The notes below the pieces were generated by a model. The model did not search any database and was not told the DNA's origin. It saw only the letters and a list, made by a program, of their open reading frames with translations. Of a DNA stretch of 64,000 nucleotides, positions 25,789 to 34,888 are shown in pieces; position 1 is the stretch's first letter, and each line of letters starts with the position of its first letter. The stretch is from Synergistaceae bacterium. Lineage in GTDB: Bacteria; Synergistota; Synergistia; Synergistales; Aminobacteriaceae. The translations under genes were made by a program, and so were the position numbers. The stretch is from contig JAFSWZ010000023.1 in assembly GCA_017450125.1 (NCBI GenBank), positions 1 through 64,000 on the forward strand, in the 5' to 3' direction.

Positions 25789-28700
25789 TTACGCTGCGAA
25801 ACTGCCAGCACCTTCACGTACCTCGCAGTTCGCAAACTCCTTCAGTGCCTCGCCGACCTTCTGCGGGTCAACGCTGTAGTCCTTGAGGAATATTGCCGCG
25901 CTCTCTTCATCGTTCCTGAACTCCACGATAACCTTCGCCTTGCCCCTGCAGCTTCCGAGCGCGAGCAGAAACTGTTTCATGTTCATCTTCTCCGTGCCCG
26001 CAATGTTCAGGGTTATGCTGACGTACCTCTGCCCCCGCATCTCCAGACCGTCAACGGGGATGATGTCGTCCGGCCGAAGCTGTCCCCTGTCATCAAGCCT
26101 CCCGGCAACAACGCACGCGAGCCCCTTCTTCAGGATCTCTTTGCGTTCATGCCACATCTTCGGGAACATTACCACATCAACGCTGTTTTCCGCGTCCTCG
26201 AGCTGAAGCAAGCACATAGTATCTCCCTTCTTCGTGGTCTTCTCGGTGAGTGAGGCTATTATTCCGCCGATGCATGGGCTGAGGTTCTCTGCCCGCCAGT
26301 CCGCGAGGTCAGCTATCGCACAGTTCGTGTAGGGTGAGATTCGTTCCTGGTAGGATTCGTACGGATGCCCGGAAATGTAGAGGCCCGTAACCTGCTTTTC
26401 ATAGTCTAAGCGTTCGTGCTCCTCGAAGTCAGGAACTTCCGGCATGTCAGGAGCTGAGACTGTTTCCTCCTCCTCAAGCTCGTCGAACATTGAGAGCTGG
26501 TTGGTCTTCTTGGACTTGGCCGCCTTCTGCGTTACCTCGAGGAACTTCGGCAGTGCCGCAAGAAGCTGTGCCCTGTTCCTGCTGATCTCGTCGAACGCTC
26601 CGGCCTTGATGAGGTTCTCGAACACAGTCTTGTTCATCAGGCTCATGTCCACCCTCTGAATAAAGTCCCACAGTGATGAAAACTTCCCGTGTGCTGTGCG
26701 TTCGTGGACAATCATCTCTACGGTGTTATGTCCGAGACGCGAGACAGCCCCGAGCCCGAAGCGTACTACTTCGCCGTCGGGGGTAAAGTTCTCGTTGGAG
26801 ACGTTGATGTCCGGCGGAAGCACCTTGATGCCGCTCCGGCGAACCTCAAGCACGTAATGTCCCAGCACTTCTTTCTTCGCCTTCATCTGGCTCGTGAGGT
26901 ATGCCGCCATGAACTCAGCGGGGTAATTCGCCTTGAGGTAAGCAGTGTCGTACGAGATTAACGCATACGCCGCACTGTGGGACTTGTTGAAGCCGTAGCC
27001 CGCGAATTTCTCGATGCTGTCGAAGATACTTCCTGCCGTCTCGGAAGAGATACCTTTCTTCTCCGCTCCTGCAAGAAATTTAGCCCTCTGTTCTTGCATG
27101 ACCTCAACCTTCTTCTTGCCCATTGCCTTGCGCAGAATATCCGCCTCGCCCAGCGTGTAACCGGCCAAGACTGAGGCGGCCTGCATGACCTGTTCCTGAT
27201 AGAGGATGACCCCGTAAGTCTCCCGCAGCGCGTTCTCAAGCAACGGGTGAGGGTAATGCGGCTGAGCTCTCCCGTGCTTGCAGTCTATGTAGGTGTCAAC
27301 CATTCCGTTCTCGAGAGGGCCCGGCCTGTACATCGCGAGCGCGGCAACAAGGTCCTCGAAGCAGTCTATCTGCAGCTTCCGCAGCATTGCGCGCATTCCG
27401 TCGCTCTCAAGCTGGAAGATGCCCATTGTGTCAGCATCACGCAGAAGCGCAAAAGCCTTCGGGTCGTTCATCGCGTCGTTCACCGCGTCCATGTCGGGAA
27501 GAGGCTTGCCGTTAGCCTTGATGTTCTTCATGGCTTCCTCGATGATTGAGAGCGTGCTCAGTCCCAGAAAGTCCATCTTCACCAGCCCTACCTTCTCGAC
27601 ACCCTCCATCGTGAACTGTGTAACGACTTGGTCTGTGCCCTGCGAGTCGCCCTTGTCGGTGCTGAGACGCTTTACCGGCACAACGTCAGTTATCGGGCAC
27701 GGAGCAATCACCACACCGGCGGCGTGCTGTGAAGTGTGCCGCGCTAGACCCTCGATATTACGGGCTGTGTCGATGACGGCGTGAACTGTCTCGTTGGAGT
27801 CGTAGAGCTCTTTGAGTTCCGGCGTGTCGGACAATGCCGCGTCGATGCTCTTGGCCATAGCGGGGACGAGTTTTGCCGTGCTGTCCATCAGCGAATAGTC
27901 GACACCTTCCGCACGACCGACATCCTTTATCGACTGCCTGCCCTTCATTCGCCCGAAAGTGATTATCTGCGCTACGTGGTCAGAACCATACGTGTCGGAG
28001 ATGTACTTCAGGAGCTCTTCCCTGCCCTTGTCGCTAACGTCAGTGTCAATATCGGGCATTGAGATTCTCTCGGGGTTAAGGAAACGCTCAAAGAGCAGGT
28101 TATACTTCAGCGGGTCAAGCTCAGTGATTCGCAAACTCCACGCAACGACACTCCCCGCCGCACTTCCTCTGCCCGGCCCTATGGGAATATTCCTCTCCTT
28201 CGCCGCCTGAATTATCCCCGACACAATCAGGAAGTACGCGCTGAAGCCCATCTGCGTTATTACCCCAAGTTCGTACTCCAGACGCTCGGCGTATTTCTCC
28301 GGGACATCAGTTCCCCGTGCCGCAAAACGTGCCCTCAGTCCCTCACGAGCTCTCTTTCTGAGTTCGTCATCCTTCGTCATGCCCTCGTCCAGCTGAATAT
28401 CCGGCAATAGGTAGTGTTCATGCTTCAGGTTCAGCGTAACGTTGCACCTCTCAGCGATCTCTACTGTGTTGGTGAGGGCTTCGGGAATCTCGCTCTCGAA
28501 GTGGGAATACATCTCCTCTGGTGTCATTAAGTAGAACTCGTTGCGGTCAAACCCGAACGCGTCATCCTTCTTTGCGTCGGAGTGAGTGTTTATGCGGAGC
28601 AAGACCTTATGCCACTCGTAGTCCTCCGGGTTGAGGTAGTGAGCGTCTCCTGTCGCGATGATTGGGATTCCTGTACGGCGTGAGATTTCGACTATCGCGG

Positions 28701-29256
28701 CATTCACTTTCTTCTGTTTATCGAGGGAGTTGGGCATAACCTCAAGGAAGAAGTTTCTCTCGCCCATTATGTCCCTGTAGCAGCCTGCCAGACGTTCAGC
28801 CTCCTCGATGTTGTCCTGAAGTATGAGCTGGGGTATCTCTCCGGCCAAGCAAGCCGATGAAGCTATGATGCCCTCGTGGTACTTAGTGAGTATGGCGTGG
28901 TCAATTCTGGGCTTGTACCAGAAGCCTTGAGTGTTGGCGATGGAGATTATCCGCATTAGGTTGTGCCATCCCGTCTCGTTCTCGGCTAGCAGAATGAGGT
29001 GATTCCTGCGTTTCTCCTCGCGTGAACTTATTCCCGACGGTGCTACGTAGGTTTCACAGCCCAGTATCGGCTTCACACCCTCAGCAAGGCAGTTCTCGTA
29101 GAACTCTATCGCTCCGTACATCACGCCGTGATCCGTCATCGCAACTGCTTTGGTGTCCCAGCCTGCGACCTTCTTCGCGAGTGCCTTAGTGCGTATTGCC
29201 CCGTCTAAGAGGCTGTATTCTGTGTGAACATGCAGGTGTACGAACGGCCTGCTCAT
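25789..29256 (-). CDS. dnaE: DNA polymerase III alpha subunit
   Basis: This is the replicative polymerase (1155 residues, the usual DnaE1 size). The N-terminal PHP domain opens with FVHLHVHTEYSLLDGAIR. The polymerase palm has GRGSAAGSVVAW and the aspartates in MPDIDTDV, and the finger/duplex region has MYRPGPLENGMVDTYIDCKHG and GYGFNKSHSAAYALISY. An OB-fold domain follows near 1000 (IGGIIASLTEKTTKKGDTM). It starts inside the last codons of dnaX (ATGA overlap), so the clamp loader and the polymerase are translated together. Confidence 0.96.
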   Translation of the reverse strand: MSRPFVHLHVHTEYSLLDGAIRTKALAKKVAGWDTKAVAMTDHGVMYGAIEFYENCLAEGVKPILGCETYVAPSGISSREEKRRNHLILLAENETGWHNLMRIISIANTQGFWYKPRIDHAILTKYHEGIIASSACLAGEIPQLILQDNIEEAERLAGCYRDIMGERNFFLEVMPNSLDKQKKVNAAIVEISRRTGIPIIATGDAHYLNPEDYEWHKVLLRINTHSDAKKDDAFGFDRNEFYLMTPEEMYSHFESEIPEALTNTVEIAERCNVTLNLKHEHYLLPDIQLDEGMTKDDELRKRAREGLRARFAARGTDVPEKYAERLEYELGVITQMGFSAYFLIVSGIIQAAKERNIPIGPGRGSAAGSVVAWSLRITELDPLKYNLLFERFLNPERISMPDIDTDVSDKGREELLKYISDTYGSDHVAQIITFGRMKGRQSIKDVGRAEGVDYSLMDSTAKLVPAMAKSIDAALSDTPELKELYDSNETVHAVIDTARNIEGLARHTSQHAAGVVIAPCPITDVVPVKRLSTDKGDSQGTDQVVTQFTMEGVEKVGLVKMDFLGLSTLSIIEEAMKNIKANGKPLPDMDAVNDAMNDPKAFALLRDADTMGIFQLESDGMRAMLRKLQIDCFEDLVAALAMYRPGPLENGMVDTYIDCKHGRAQPHYPHPLLENALRETYGVILYQEQVMQAASVLAGYTLGEADILRKAMGKKKVEVMQEQRAKFLAGAEKKGISSETAGSIFDSIEKFAGYGFNKSHSAAYALISYDTAYLKANYPAEFMAAYLTSQMKAKKEVLGHYVLEVRRSGIKVLPPDINVSNENFTPDGEVVRFGLGAVSRLGHNTVEMIVHERTAHGKFSSLWDFIQRVDMSLMNKTVFENLIKAGAFDEISRNRAQLLAALPKFLEVTQKAAKSKKTNQLSMFDELEEEETVSAPDMPEVPDFEEHERLDYEKQVTGLYISGHPYESYQERISPYTNCAIADLADWRAENLSPCIGGIIASLTEKTTKKGDTMCLLQLEDAENSVDVVMFPKMWHERKEILKKGLACVVAGRLDDRGQLRPDDIIPVDGLEMRGQRYVSITLNIAGTEKMNMKQFLLALGSCRGKAKVIVEFRNDEESAAIFLKDYSVDPQKVGEALKEFANCEVREGAGSFAA

Positions 29257-30911
29257 TCCTCATCATCTCCCTGTAAAGTGCTGTCCTCCGCCGATTCGGT
29301 CTCGTCCTTCTCCTTGCGCCGGATAAAGATAATTTCCGGGCTTGCCCCCATCATTGCCAATTCATTCCTGTACACCTCGAAGGTTAAACGTCCCTGACGC
29401 ACCGACGGTGAGACTTGCGCGGGAGATGCCTCCTCAGGTTCTGGGGATGGCGGCTGAGGAGGCACTGTGCTGGCTTCTTCGGCCAAGTTGTCGGCTAAAG
29501 CATTGCCAAGCTTCTCGCAGACTTCCTCCGTGCCCATGAACGCAATCTTAACCGTACCGTAACTCCCGAACATATCCGCCAAAGCAGACTTGTGTGCCGG
29601 GAGCTTCAGCCTGTCGAAGATATACGGGTGCTCCGCCTCAATCACGATGCCTTCTGGTGTCCGTCCTGCCTTGACGCTGAACATCAGGCAGTAGATAGTG
29701 AAACTCCCTTCGTGTGCTGCCGTGATGAGTTCTGATTTCAGCACATCATCATAAGTTACAGGCATAGGAGCAGGAGGCTGAACCGGCTGTGGCTGGACTG
29801 CCGGAGCTGCCTGAAGCGGTGCGTACGACTGCACGGGCGGAGGAGCTTCGAGGGACAGCATGAACATGCCCAGCAGAATATCAGGCCGTACCCCTTGACG
29901 TGCTTTGGTTAGGGCGGTCATTATGCTGGTAAGGAGCATGTAGATTCTGTCGGGCTTCCAGTGGTTGACCTCTTCGGCAAGAAACTTTCTCTCCGCTTCC
30001 GACAAGCCGAGTGATTCCGTTATGCCCTTCCACTTCGAGGCAAGCCAGAGATTCCGAACGAGCGAGAACATCTCCTCGAACACCCTCACTCCCGAAGCCC
30101 CAGCGTCAAACATCGCCTTAAGTCCCGTGTACGCGTCCTCCGAGTCCTCCCTCAGAGTACGAAGCCACCTCTCGAACGCAGGACGGCTTCCAGCCCCGAA
30201 AACTGCTTCAACGTTCGCGAGCGTGATTTCTCCCGACGCTATGACCTGTTCGAGCAAAGACAGCGCGTCCCTAAGTGCCCCGTCCGCCTGCCGGGCAATC
30301 TCGTACAGTGCTTCGGGCTCTGCGGTTACGTTCTCGGCCTCGCAGACGTACTTCAGCCGCGCGAAAATATCTTCCGGCGTTATGCTGTGGAAGGGTATGT
30401 GCTGGCATCGCGAACGTATCGTTACAGGGACTTTGCGGGGTTCGGTCGTCGCCATGATGAAGATTGCGTGCTCGGGCGGCTCCTCGAGCGTCTTCAGGAG
30501 TGCGTTGAACGCCGCTGTCGACAGCATGTGAACTTCATCGATGATGTATATCTTGTACTTGGAGCTGAACGGCGCAAGAGCTATGTTCTCCTTGAGCTGG
30601 CGTACTTCGTCGACTCCGTTGTTCGATGCTCCGTCGATCTCTATCACGTCGAGGCTTTCTCCTGCTGTTACTGCCTCGCAGTTAGAGCACTTCCCGCAAG
30701 GCTCGTAACCCTGCCTGTCCGTACAGTTGAGAGCCTTCGCAAATATCCTGGCAACAGAAGTCTTGCCGCACCCGCGCGAACCCGAGAACAGGTAGGCATG
30801 TCCTATCCTGCCCTTCTCGATCGAGCGCGTCAAAACCTCGACAGCTGCCTTCTGCCCGACAACTGACCCGAAGTCCTGCGGACGGTATTTGCGGTAAAGC
30901 GATACAGTCAA
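29253..30911 (-). CDS. dnaX: DNA polymerase III tau/gamma subunit
   Basis: DnaX is the ATPase of the clamp loader. SLYRKYRPQDFGSVVGQ opens the protein. The Walker A is SGSRGCGKTS, a zinc module follows (CTDRQGYEPCGKCSNCEAV), then YIIDEVHMLSTAAFNALLKTLEEPPEHAIFIMATTEP with the Walker B and sensor, and a Pro/Gln-rich tau-like linker (about 365-390). The start codon is uncertain: a TTG at 30911 follows GCAGGAG at about 12 bases, whereas another TTG at 30932 has no RBS. It heads the run dnaX-dnaE-pyk-cdaA-cdaR-glmM-galU and onwards. Confidence 0.93.
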   Translation of the reverse strand: MTVSLYRKYRPQDFGSVVGQKAAVEVLTRSIEKGRIGHAYLFSGSRGCGKTSVARIFAKALNCTDRQGYEPCGKCSNCEAVTAGESLDVIEIDGASNNGVDEVRQLKENIALAPFSSKYKIYIIDEVHMLSTAAFNALLKTLEEPPEHAIFIMATTEPRKVPVTIRSRCQHIPFHSITPEDIFARLKYVCEAENVTAEPEALYEIARQADGALRDALSLLEQVIASGEITLANVEAVFGAGSRPAFERWLRTLREDSEDAYTGLKAMFDAGASGVRVFEEMFSLVRNLWLASKWKGITESLGLSEAERKFLAEEVNHWKPDRIYMLLTSIMTALTKARQGVRPDILLGMFMLSLEAPPPVQSYAPLQAAPAVQPQPVQPPAPMPVTYDDVLKSELITAAHEGSFTIYCLMFSVKAGRTPEGIVIEAEHPYIFDRLKLPAHKSALADMFGSYGTVKIAFMGTEEVCEKLGNALADNLAEEASTVPPQPPSPEPEEASPAQVSPSVRQGRLTFEVYRNELAMMGASPEIIFIRRKEKDETESAEDSTLQGDDEE

Positions 30912-31031
30912 TGAATTATTACTCTCCTGCAATTATGGTATGGGATTATTTGGGGTAACTTTACCTGAGATTTAGATTTTCGGCAACTGTGCTAGAATTT
31001 CGGACATCACACTACAAAGGAGTCTTCATTT

Positions 31032-31460
31032 ATGCCTATGCAGATTGGTTTGGACGAACTGCTCACCATGCTTGTATCACGCGTTGAAGAAATGTCCCTC
31101 GACCTCGAGAACCAGAAGAGCCGCTTCAACATTATGTTTCGTATGCTGTACAAGAAGGGCTTGTTTGACGAGAATGACGCACTCGAAGCCATCAGGGACG
31201 AGAACAAGATACTTCTTGAGCTTGGCCTGATAAAGGCGATGCCCGATGATGCCACCCTCAAGGCCGCCGCAGACAACCTCATGCTGTGGATAAAGGGCGA
31301 CGCGAAGGAGATACGCCGCTCGATGGAGGAACTACAGAAGAGACTGCAGGAGGAAGCGGAGAGGCAGAGAGCACCGAAGATTGACGTAGCTCCCGCCGGA
31401 GTGCTGAACGAGTTAGACCGTCTCGGAGGTTCGGGCGGCGGCAAGAAGCTAATACTTTAA
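31032..31460 (+). CDS. Uncharacterised alpha-helical/coiled-coil protein
   Basis: I do not recognise this 142-residue cytoplasmic protein. Residues 8-50 and 85-115 look helical, the latter being a strongly charged coiled coil (KEIRRSMEELQKRLQEEAERQR), and the tail is Gly-rich (LGGSGGGKKLIL). There is no signal peptide, membrane segment or metal motif. An AAAGGAG site precedes the ATG. A weak promoter (TAGAAT at 30993) lies in the 100-base gap that separates it from the divergent dnaX. It ends 2 bases before the CapD-like gene, so the two are cotranscribed. Confidence 0.75.
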   Translation: MPMQIGLDELLTMLVSRVEEMSLDLENQKSRFNIMFRMLYKKGLFDENDALEAIRDENKILLELGLIKAMPDDATLKAAADNLMLWIKGDAKEIRRSMEELQKRLQEEAERQRAPKIDVAPAGVLNELDRLGGSGGGKKLIL

Positions 31461-31462
31461 CC

Positions 31463-33277
31463 ATGAACCGCCTCAAAGACTCGTGGCGCAGACTTTCGGG
31501 CAAGGGCTGGGCGATAGCTCTGCTGGACTTCGTGCTTCTGGCTATGGCGGTGTACTTGGGTTACGCGCTGAGGCTCGGCATAGTCGTTCCCCGCTACCTC
31601 CCGGACTGCCGGGCCGTAATGCTCACGCTCCCGCTGGTATGTGTAACGGTCTTCGCGCTGTTCGGGCAGTACCGCACGATGTGGCAGCACGCGGGCACTG
31701 AGGACTACAACAAATTCCTGTGGCTGTACATAGTCTCGATACTCGCCTTCCTCCTAATCAACGGCATCCTGAAGATCGCGGTCTTTCCGCGCGTGTCGTT
31801 CACGATAGCTTTATTCGCTGGAATGTTCCTGTGCGGAGGCCTGAGGGTCTCGTGGCTGATGGCCAAGTCCATACACTCGCGCCCTAAGGGGCTGAAAGCA
31901 ATAATCTTCGGGGCGGGCGAGGCAGGAGCATTCCTTGCGCGCGACCTTATGCGCAACCCGTCGGAACTTTACCCGGCAGGCTTCGTTGACGATGATGTCA
32001 GCAAGATAGGCCGGTACGTTTCGGGCTTGAAGGTTATGGGGAGTTCCGCAGACCTCAGGGAGATAGTCAGCCGCGAGGGAATAGAGGTAGTGCTCATCGC
32101 GATACCGAGTGCGGCAGGGCAGAAGATTCGCCGCATCTACGACACTCTTGCTCCGCTGAATGTTCAGGTACGGATACTTCCGAGCCTCAGGGAACTTGCT
32201 GGCGGGACTGTGTCGGTCTCCCGTCTGCGCAAAGTCAGGCTCGAGGACTTGCTGGGCAGAGAACCCGTGCGCATAGACCTTGACCCGTCGATGAACTACA
32301 TTCAGGGCAGGAGAGTTCTCATCACAGGAGCTGGCGGCTCAATCGGCAGCGAGATAGTCCGGCAGGTTCTGCACAACAAGCCCTCAGAGATTATCGCGCT
32401 CGGACACGGCGAACAGTCCATATACCTGCTGCTTGAGAGCCTGAACACGGACATTCCCGTGTATCCTGTGATTGCTGATGTTGCCGACGAGACGGCTATA
32501 CGTTCGGTGTTCACTGAACACAGCCCGCAGGTCATCTTCCACGCGGCGGCACACAAGCATGTTCCGCTGATGGAGTTCTGCCCGCGCGAAGCTATGAGGG
32601 TCAATGACTTGGGCACGCGGACGATTGCCCGGACAGCCGGAGAGTTCAACGCCCAGCGCATGGTGATGATTTCCACCGACAAGGCCGTGAACCCATCAAG
32701 CATAATGGGAGCGACGAAGCGTCTTGCGGAGAAAATCCTCGAGCGCGAGCAGAGGACTTACCCCGAGACAAAGTACATGGCGGTGCGTTTCGGGAATGTT
32801 CTCGGGAGCAGGGGAAGCGTCATCCCGAAGTTCGAGGCACAGATAGCGGCAGGCGGCCCTGTAACTGTTACGCACCCCGACATGAAACGCTACTTCATGC
32901 TGATTCCTGAGGCAGTGAGCCTCGTGATTCAGGCGGGAGCACTCGGGCACGGCGGTGAACTCTTCGTGCTCGACATGGGAGAACCCGTAGTGATTAAGGA
33001 CATGGCGGAGCTGTTGATTCGTCTGTGCGGTTACGAGCCCTACAAGGACATCGACATTGTGTTCTCGGGGATAAGGCCGGGCGAGAAGCTCTACGAGGAA
33101 CTGTTCTACGACGAGAACGCCGTTCACGGTACGCTTCACCCGAAAATTTTCGTGAGTAACATTAAGTCCGGGCAGAACGACACTCCTCCCAACCTTGACG
33201 AGATGCTGGCGAACGCGCTCAACAATCCATCCGAAGCATTAGCCGTCCTGAAGCAGTTAGTGCCTGAGTACCAGTAA
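31463..33277 (+). CDS. CapD/FlaA1/WbpM-type nucleotide-sugar 4,6-dehydratase
   Basis: The 604-residue protein has four N-terminal membrane helices (about 18-130), a first Rossmann-like domain (KAIIFGAGEAGAFLARDL) and a large C-terminal SDR domain (RRVLITGAGGSIGSEIVRQVL). The dehydratase motif ISTDKAVNPSSIMGATKRLAE and PGEKLYEELFYDEN are typical of the membrane-bound UDP-GlcNAc 4,6-dehydratases that start the synthesis of QuiNAc, bacillosamine and similar deoxy-aminosugars. The normal Tyr of SDR enzymes is replaced by Met in this family, and the sequence agrees (SIMGATK). It acts at the inner membrane for surface glycans. The exact product is not deducible. Confidence 0.92.
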   Translation: MNRLKDSWRRLSGKGWAIALLDFVLLAMAVYLGYALRLGIVVPRYLPDCRAVMLTLPLVCVTVFALFGQYRTMWQHAGTEDYNKFLWLYIVSILAFLLINGILKIAVFPRVSFTIALFAGMFLCGGLRVSWLMAKSIHSRPKGLKAIIFGAGEAGAFLARDLMRNPSELYPAGFVDDDVSKIGRYVSGLKVMGSSADLREIVSREGIEVVLIAIPSAAGQKIRRIYDTLAPLNVQVRILPSLRELAGGTVSVSRLRKVRLEDLLGREPVRIDLDPSMNYIQGRRVLITGAGGSIGSEIVRQVLHNKPSEIIALGHGEQSIYLLLESLNTDIPVYPVIADVADETAIRSVFTEHSPQVIFHAAAHKHVPLMEFCPREAMRVNDLGTRTIARTAGEFNAQRMVMISTDKAVNPSSIMGATKRLAEKILEREQRTYPETKYMAVRFGNVLGSRGSVIPKFEAQIAAGGPVTVTHPDMKRYFMLIPEAVSLVIQAGALGHGGELFVLDMGEPVVIKDMAELLIRLCGYEPYKDIDIVFSGIRPGEKLYEELFYDENAVHGTLHPKIFVSNIKSGQNDTPPNLDEMLANALNNPSEALAVLKQLVPEYQ

Positions 33278-33283
33278 AAATAT

Positions 33284-33309
33284 TCCCCTCCTCGTTTGTG
33301 AGAAGGGGA
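33284..33309. terminator. Bidirectional terminator between convergent genes
   Basis: TCCCCTCCTC pairs with GAGAAGGGGA (one mismatch) around GTTTGT. The forward side is followed by TTTGCTTT and the reverse side by AATATTTTT, so it can serve both the CapD-like gene and pgsA. Confidence 0.75.
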
Positions 33310-33315
33310 TTTGCT

Positions 33316-33876
33316 TTATCCTGTGATTATCGCACTGCCCTTAATCAGGTAATCCATTCCGCTCCAGACCGTCAATATCATCGCCAGCCACATCAGCATC
33401 ATTCCGCCGGGTATGTTCAGGATGAGCATGATGAGCGCGATTATCTGGCATACTGTCTTGAGCTTCCCGCCCTTCGACGCAGCTATCACGACGCCTTCAG
33501 CCGCCGCAACGAGCCTCAAGCCGGTAACGATAAATTCACGCGTGATTATCACCATGACGATCCACGCAGGAAGCCGGCCGAGCTCGATAAGTGCCAGCAT
33601 CGCCGCAATCACGAGCACCTTGTCCGCGAGCGGGTCAATGAACTTCCCCAGCGTGGTAACCAGCTTGTATCTGCGCGCAATGTACCCATCGAACGCATCG
33701 GTTATCGACGCAATGATGAACACTGCCGCTGCCAGCGCATCACCCCAGCTCACGCCGGGAAGCCCCTCGTACAGAGGCTTGCTTATCCTGAGCGACAGGA
33801 ACAGCAGAACGAGAGGCGCGAGGAAGACGCGTATCAGGCTTAATGTGTTGGGAACGTTAAAGATTTTAGGCCGCAT
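33316..33876 (-). CDS. pgsA: CDP-diacylglycerol--glycerol-3-phosphate 3-phosphatidyltransferase
   Basis: PgsA makes phosphatidylglycerol phosphate, the first committed step to PG and cardiolipin. The CDP-alcohol phosphotransferase signature is complete: DAFDGYIARRYKLVTTLGKFIDPLADK, that is DGxxAR-x8-GxxxDxxxD. Four to five membrane helices surround it and the N-terminal NVPNTLSLIRVFLAPLVL is typical. The ATG at 33876 follows GAGGTG at 6 bases; a GTG nine bases upstream is weaker. Length is 186 residues. Confidence 0.94.
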   Translation of the reverse strand: MRPKIFNVPNTLSLIRVFLAPLVLLFLSLRISKPLYEGLPGVSWGDALAAAVFIIASITDAFDGYIARRYKLVTTLGKFIDPLADKVLVIAAMLALIELGRLPAWIVMVIITREFIVTGLRLVAAAEGVVIAASKGGKLKTVCQIIALIMLILNIPGGMMLMWLAMILTVWSGMDYLIKGSAIITG

Positions 33877-33912
33877 ACAGTTCACCTCAATATTATGGAG
33901 AATAACGAAATT

Positions 33913-34782
33913 TTACCCCAATTCCGCAAGCTGTTGCCATAATTCATTCTGCTTACTGTTGAGGTGGCGGGGAAGTTCTACGCGTATCCGAACGTACATG
34001 TCTCCGTTAGTGCCGTCGCGTTTCGGGAGTCCCTTGCCCCTCAGCCTCAGCTTCTGGCCGTCCTGAATGCCTGGAGGCATCGTAACTGAGACGTTACCTT
34101 CGAGCGTCTGGACGCTTATCTTCTTGCCGAGAACTGCGTCCCACACAGGGACTTTCACGTCGCGCGTGAGGTCATAGCCGTCGAGCGTGAACGTGTCGTG
34201 AGGTGCCGCGTGTATCGTCAGCTTCACGTCGCCGCCGCGTTCTGACTTTCCGGGAAGCGTGATCTTCGTGCCGTCCTTTATACCCTTCGGGAGGTGCGCC
34301 TTGATCTGCCTGCCGTTGAGCGTAAGGGTAACGTCTCCGGCCTTGAGTATCTGCTCAAGGGACATCGTAATCTCGGCCTCCGTGTCCTTGCTCACGGGAC
34401 GCTGGTAGCCTCCTCCGCCGAAAATATCCCTGAACCCTCCGAACTGTCCGCCTGCTCCGCCAAACAACGTCTGGAAGAAGTCGCTGAAGTCCCCGCCGAA
34501 CTCTACGTGCTGAAAGCCGCCTCCCTGCCCCCAGCCGGGCGGTGGCGTGAAGTCTTGGCCGCTCTGCATGTTCGGGTCTATCATGTCGTAACGCTGTCGT
34601 TTCTCGGGGTCTTTCAGAACCTCGTAGGCTTCATTAATCTCCTTGTAGCGTTCTTCTGCGCCGGGCTCTTTGTTCACATCGGGGTGATACTGCTTGGCGA
34701 GCTTTCGGTAGGCTTTGCGAATCTCGTCAGGCTTTGCGTCTCTCGATATTCCTAGTATCTGGTAATAATCTTTGTACTTCAT
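33913..34782 (-). CDS. cbpA: DnaJ-type cochaperone without zinc finger (CbpA-like)
   Basis: The protein has a J-domain (residues 4-70) with the HPD triad in KQYHPDVNKEPG, which stimulates DnaK ATPase, then a Gly/Phe-rich linker (GGGFQHVEFGGDFSDFFQTLFGG...), then two DnaJ C-terminal beta domains (DVTLTLNGRQIKAHLPKGIKDG; VSVTMPPGIQDGQKLRLRGKGLP). It lacks the CxxCxGxG zinc repeats of DnaJ, which makes it a class II member like CbpA. It is a 289-residue cytoplasmic protein. No CIRCE-like operator is visible upstream. Confidence 0.9.
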   Translation of the reverse strand: MKYKDYYQILGISRDAKPDEIRKAYRKLAKQYHPDVNKEPGAEERYKEINEAYEVLKDPEKRQRYDMIDPNMQSGQDFTPPPGWGQGGGFQHVEFGGDFSDFFQTLFGGAGGQFGGFRDIFGGGGYQRPVSKDTEAEITMSLEQILKAGDVTLTLNGRQIKAHLPKGIKDGTKITLPGKSERGGDVKLTIHAAPHDTFTLDGYDLTRDVKVPVWDAVLGKKISVQTLEGNVSVTMPPGIQDGQKLRLRGKGLPKRDGTNGDMYVRIRVELPRHLNSKQNELWQQLAELG

Positions 34783-34840
34783 CTATCACTATCTCCTTGA
34801 CCTTGTTTAACTTTTTGTGAAGTGTAGCACACACAAGCAC

Positions 34841-34880
34841 AAAAAAACAGACCCTCCGTCTGCCGGAAGGCCTGTCTGTT
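34841..34880 (-). terminator. Strong terminator of the Synerg-CTERM gene pair
   Basis: Reverse strand: AACAGAC pairs with GTCTGTT and an inner CCTTCCG pairs with CGGAGG with one bulge, followed by seven T. It lies just past the stop at 34889. Confidence 0.85.
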
Positions 34881-34888
34881 ACGTCAAG

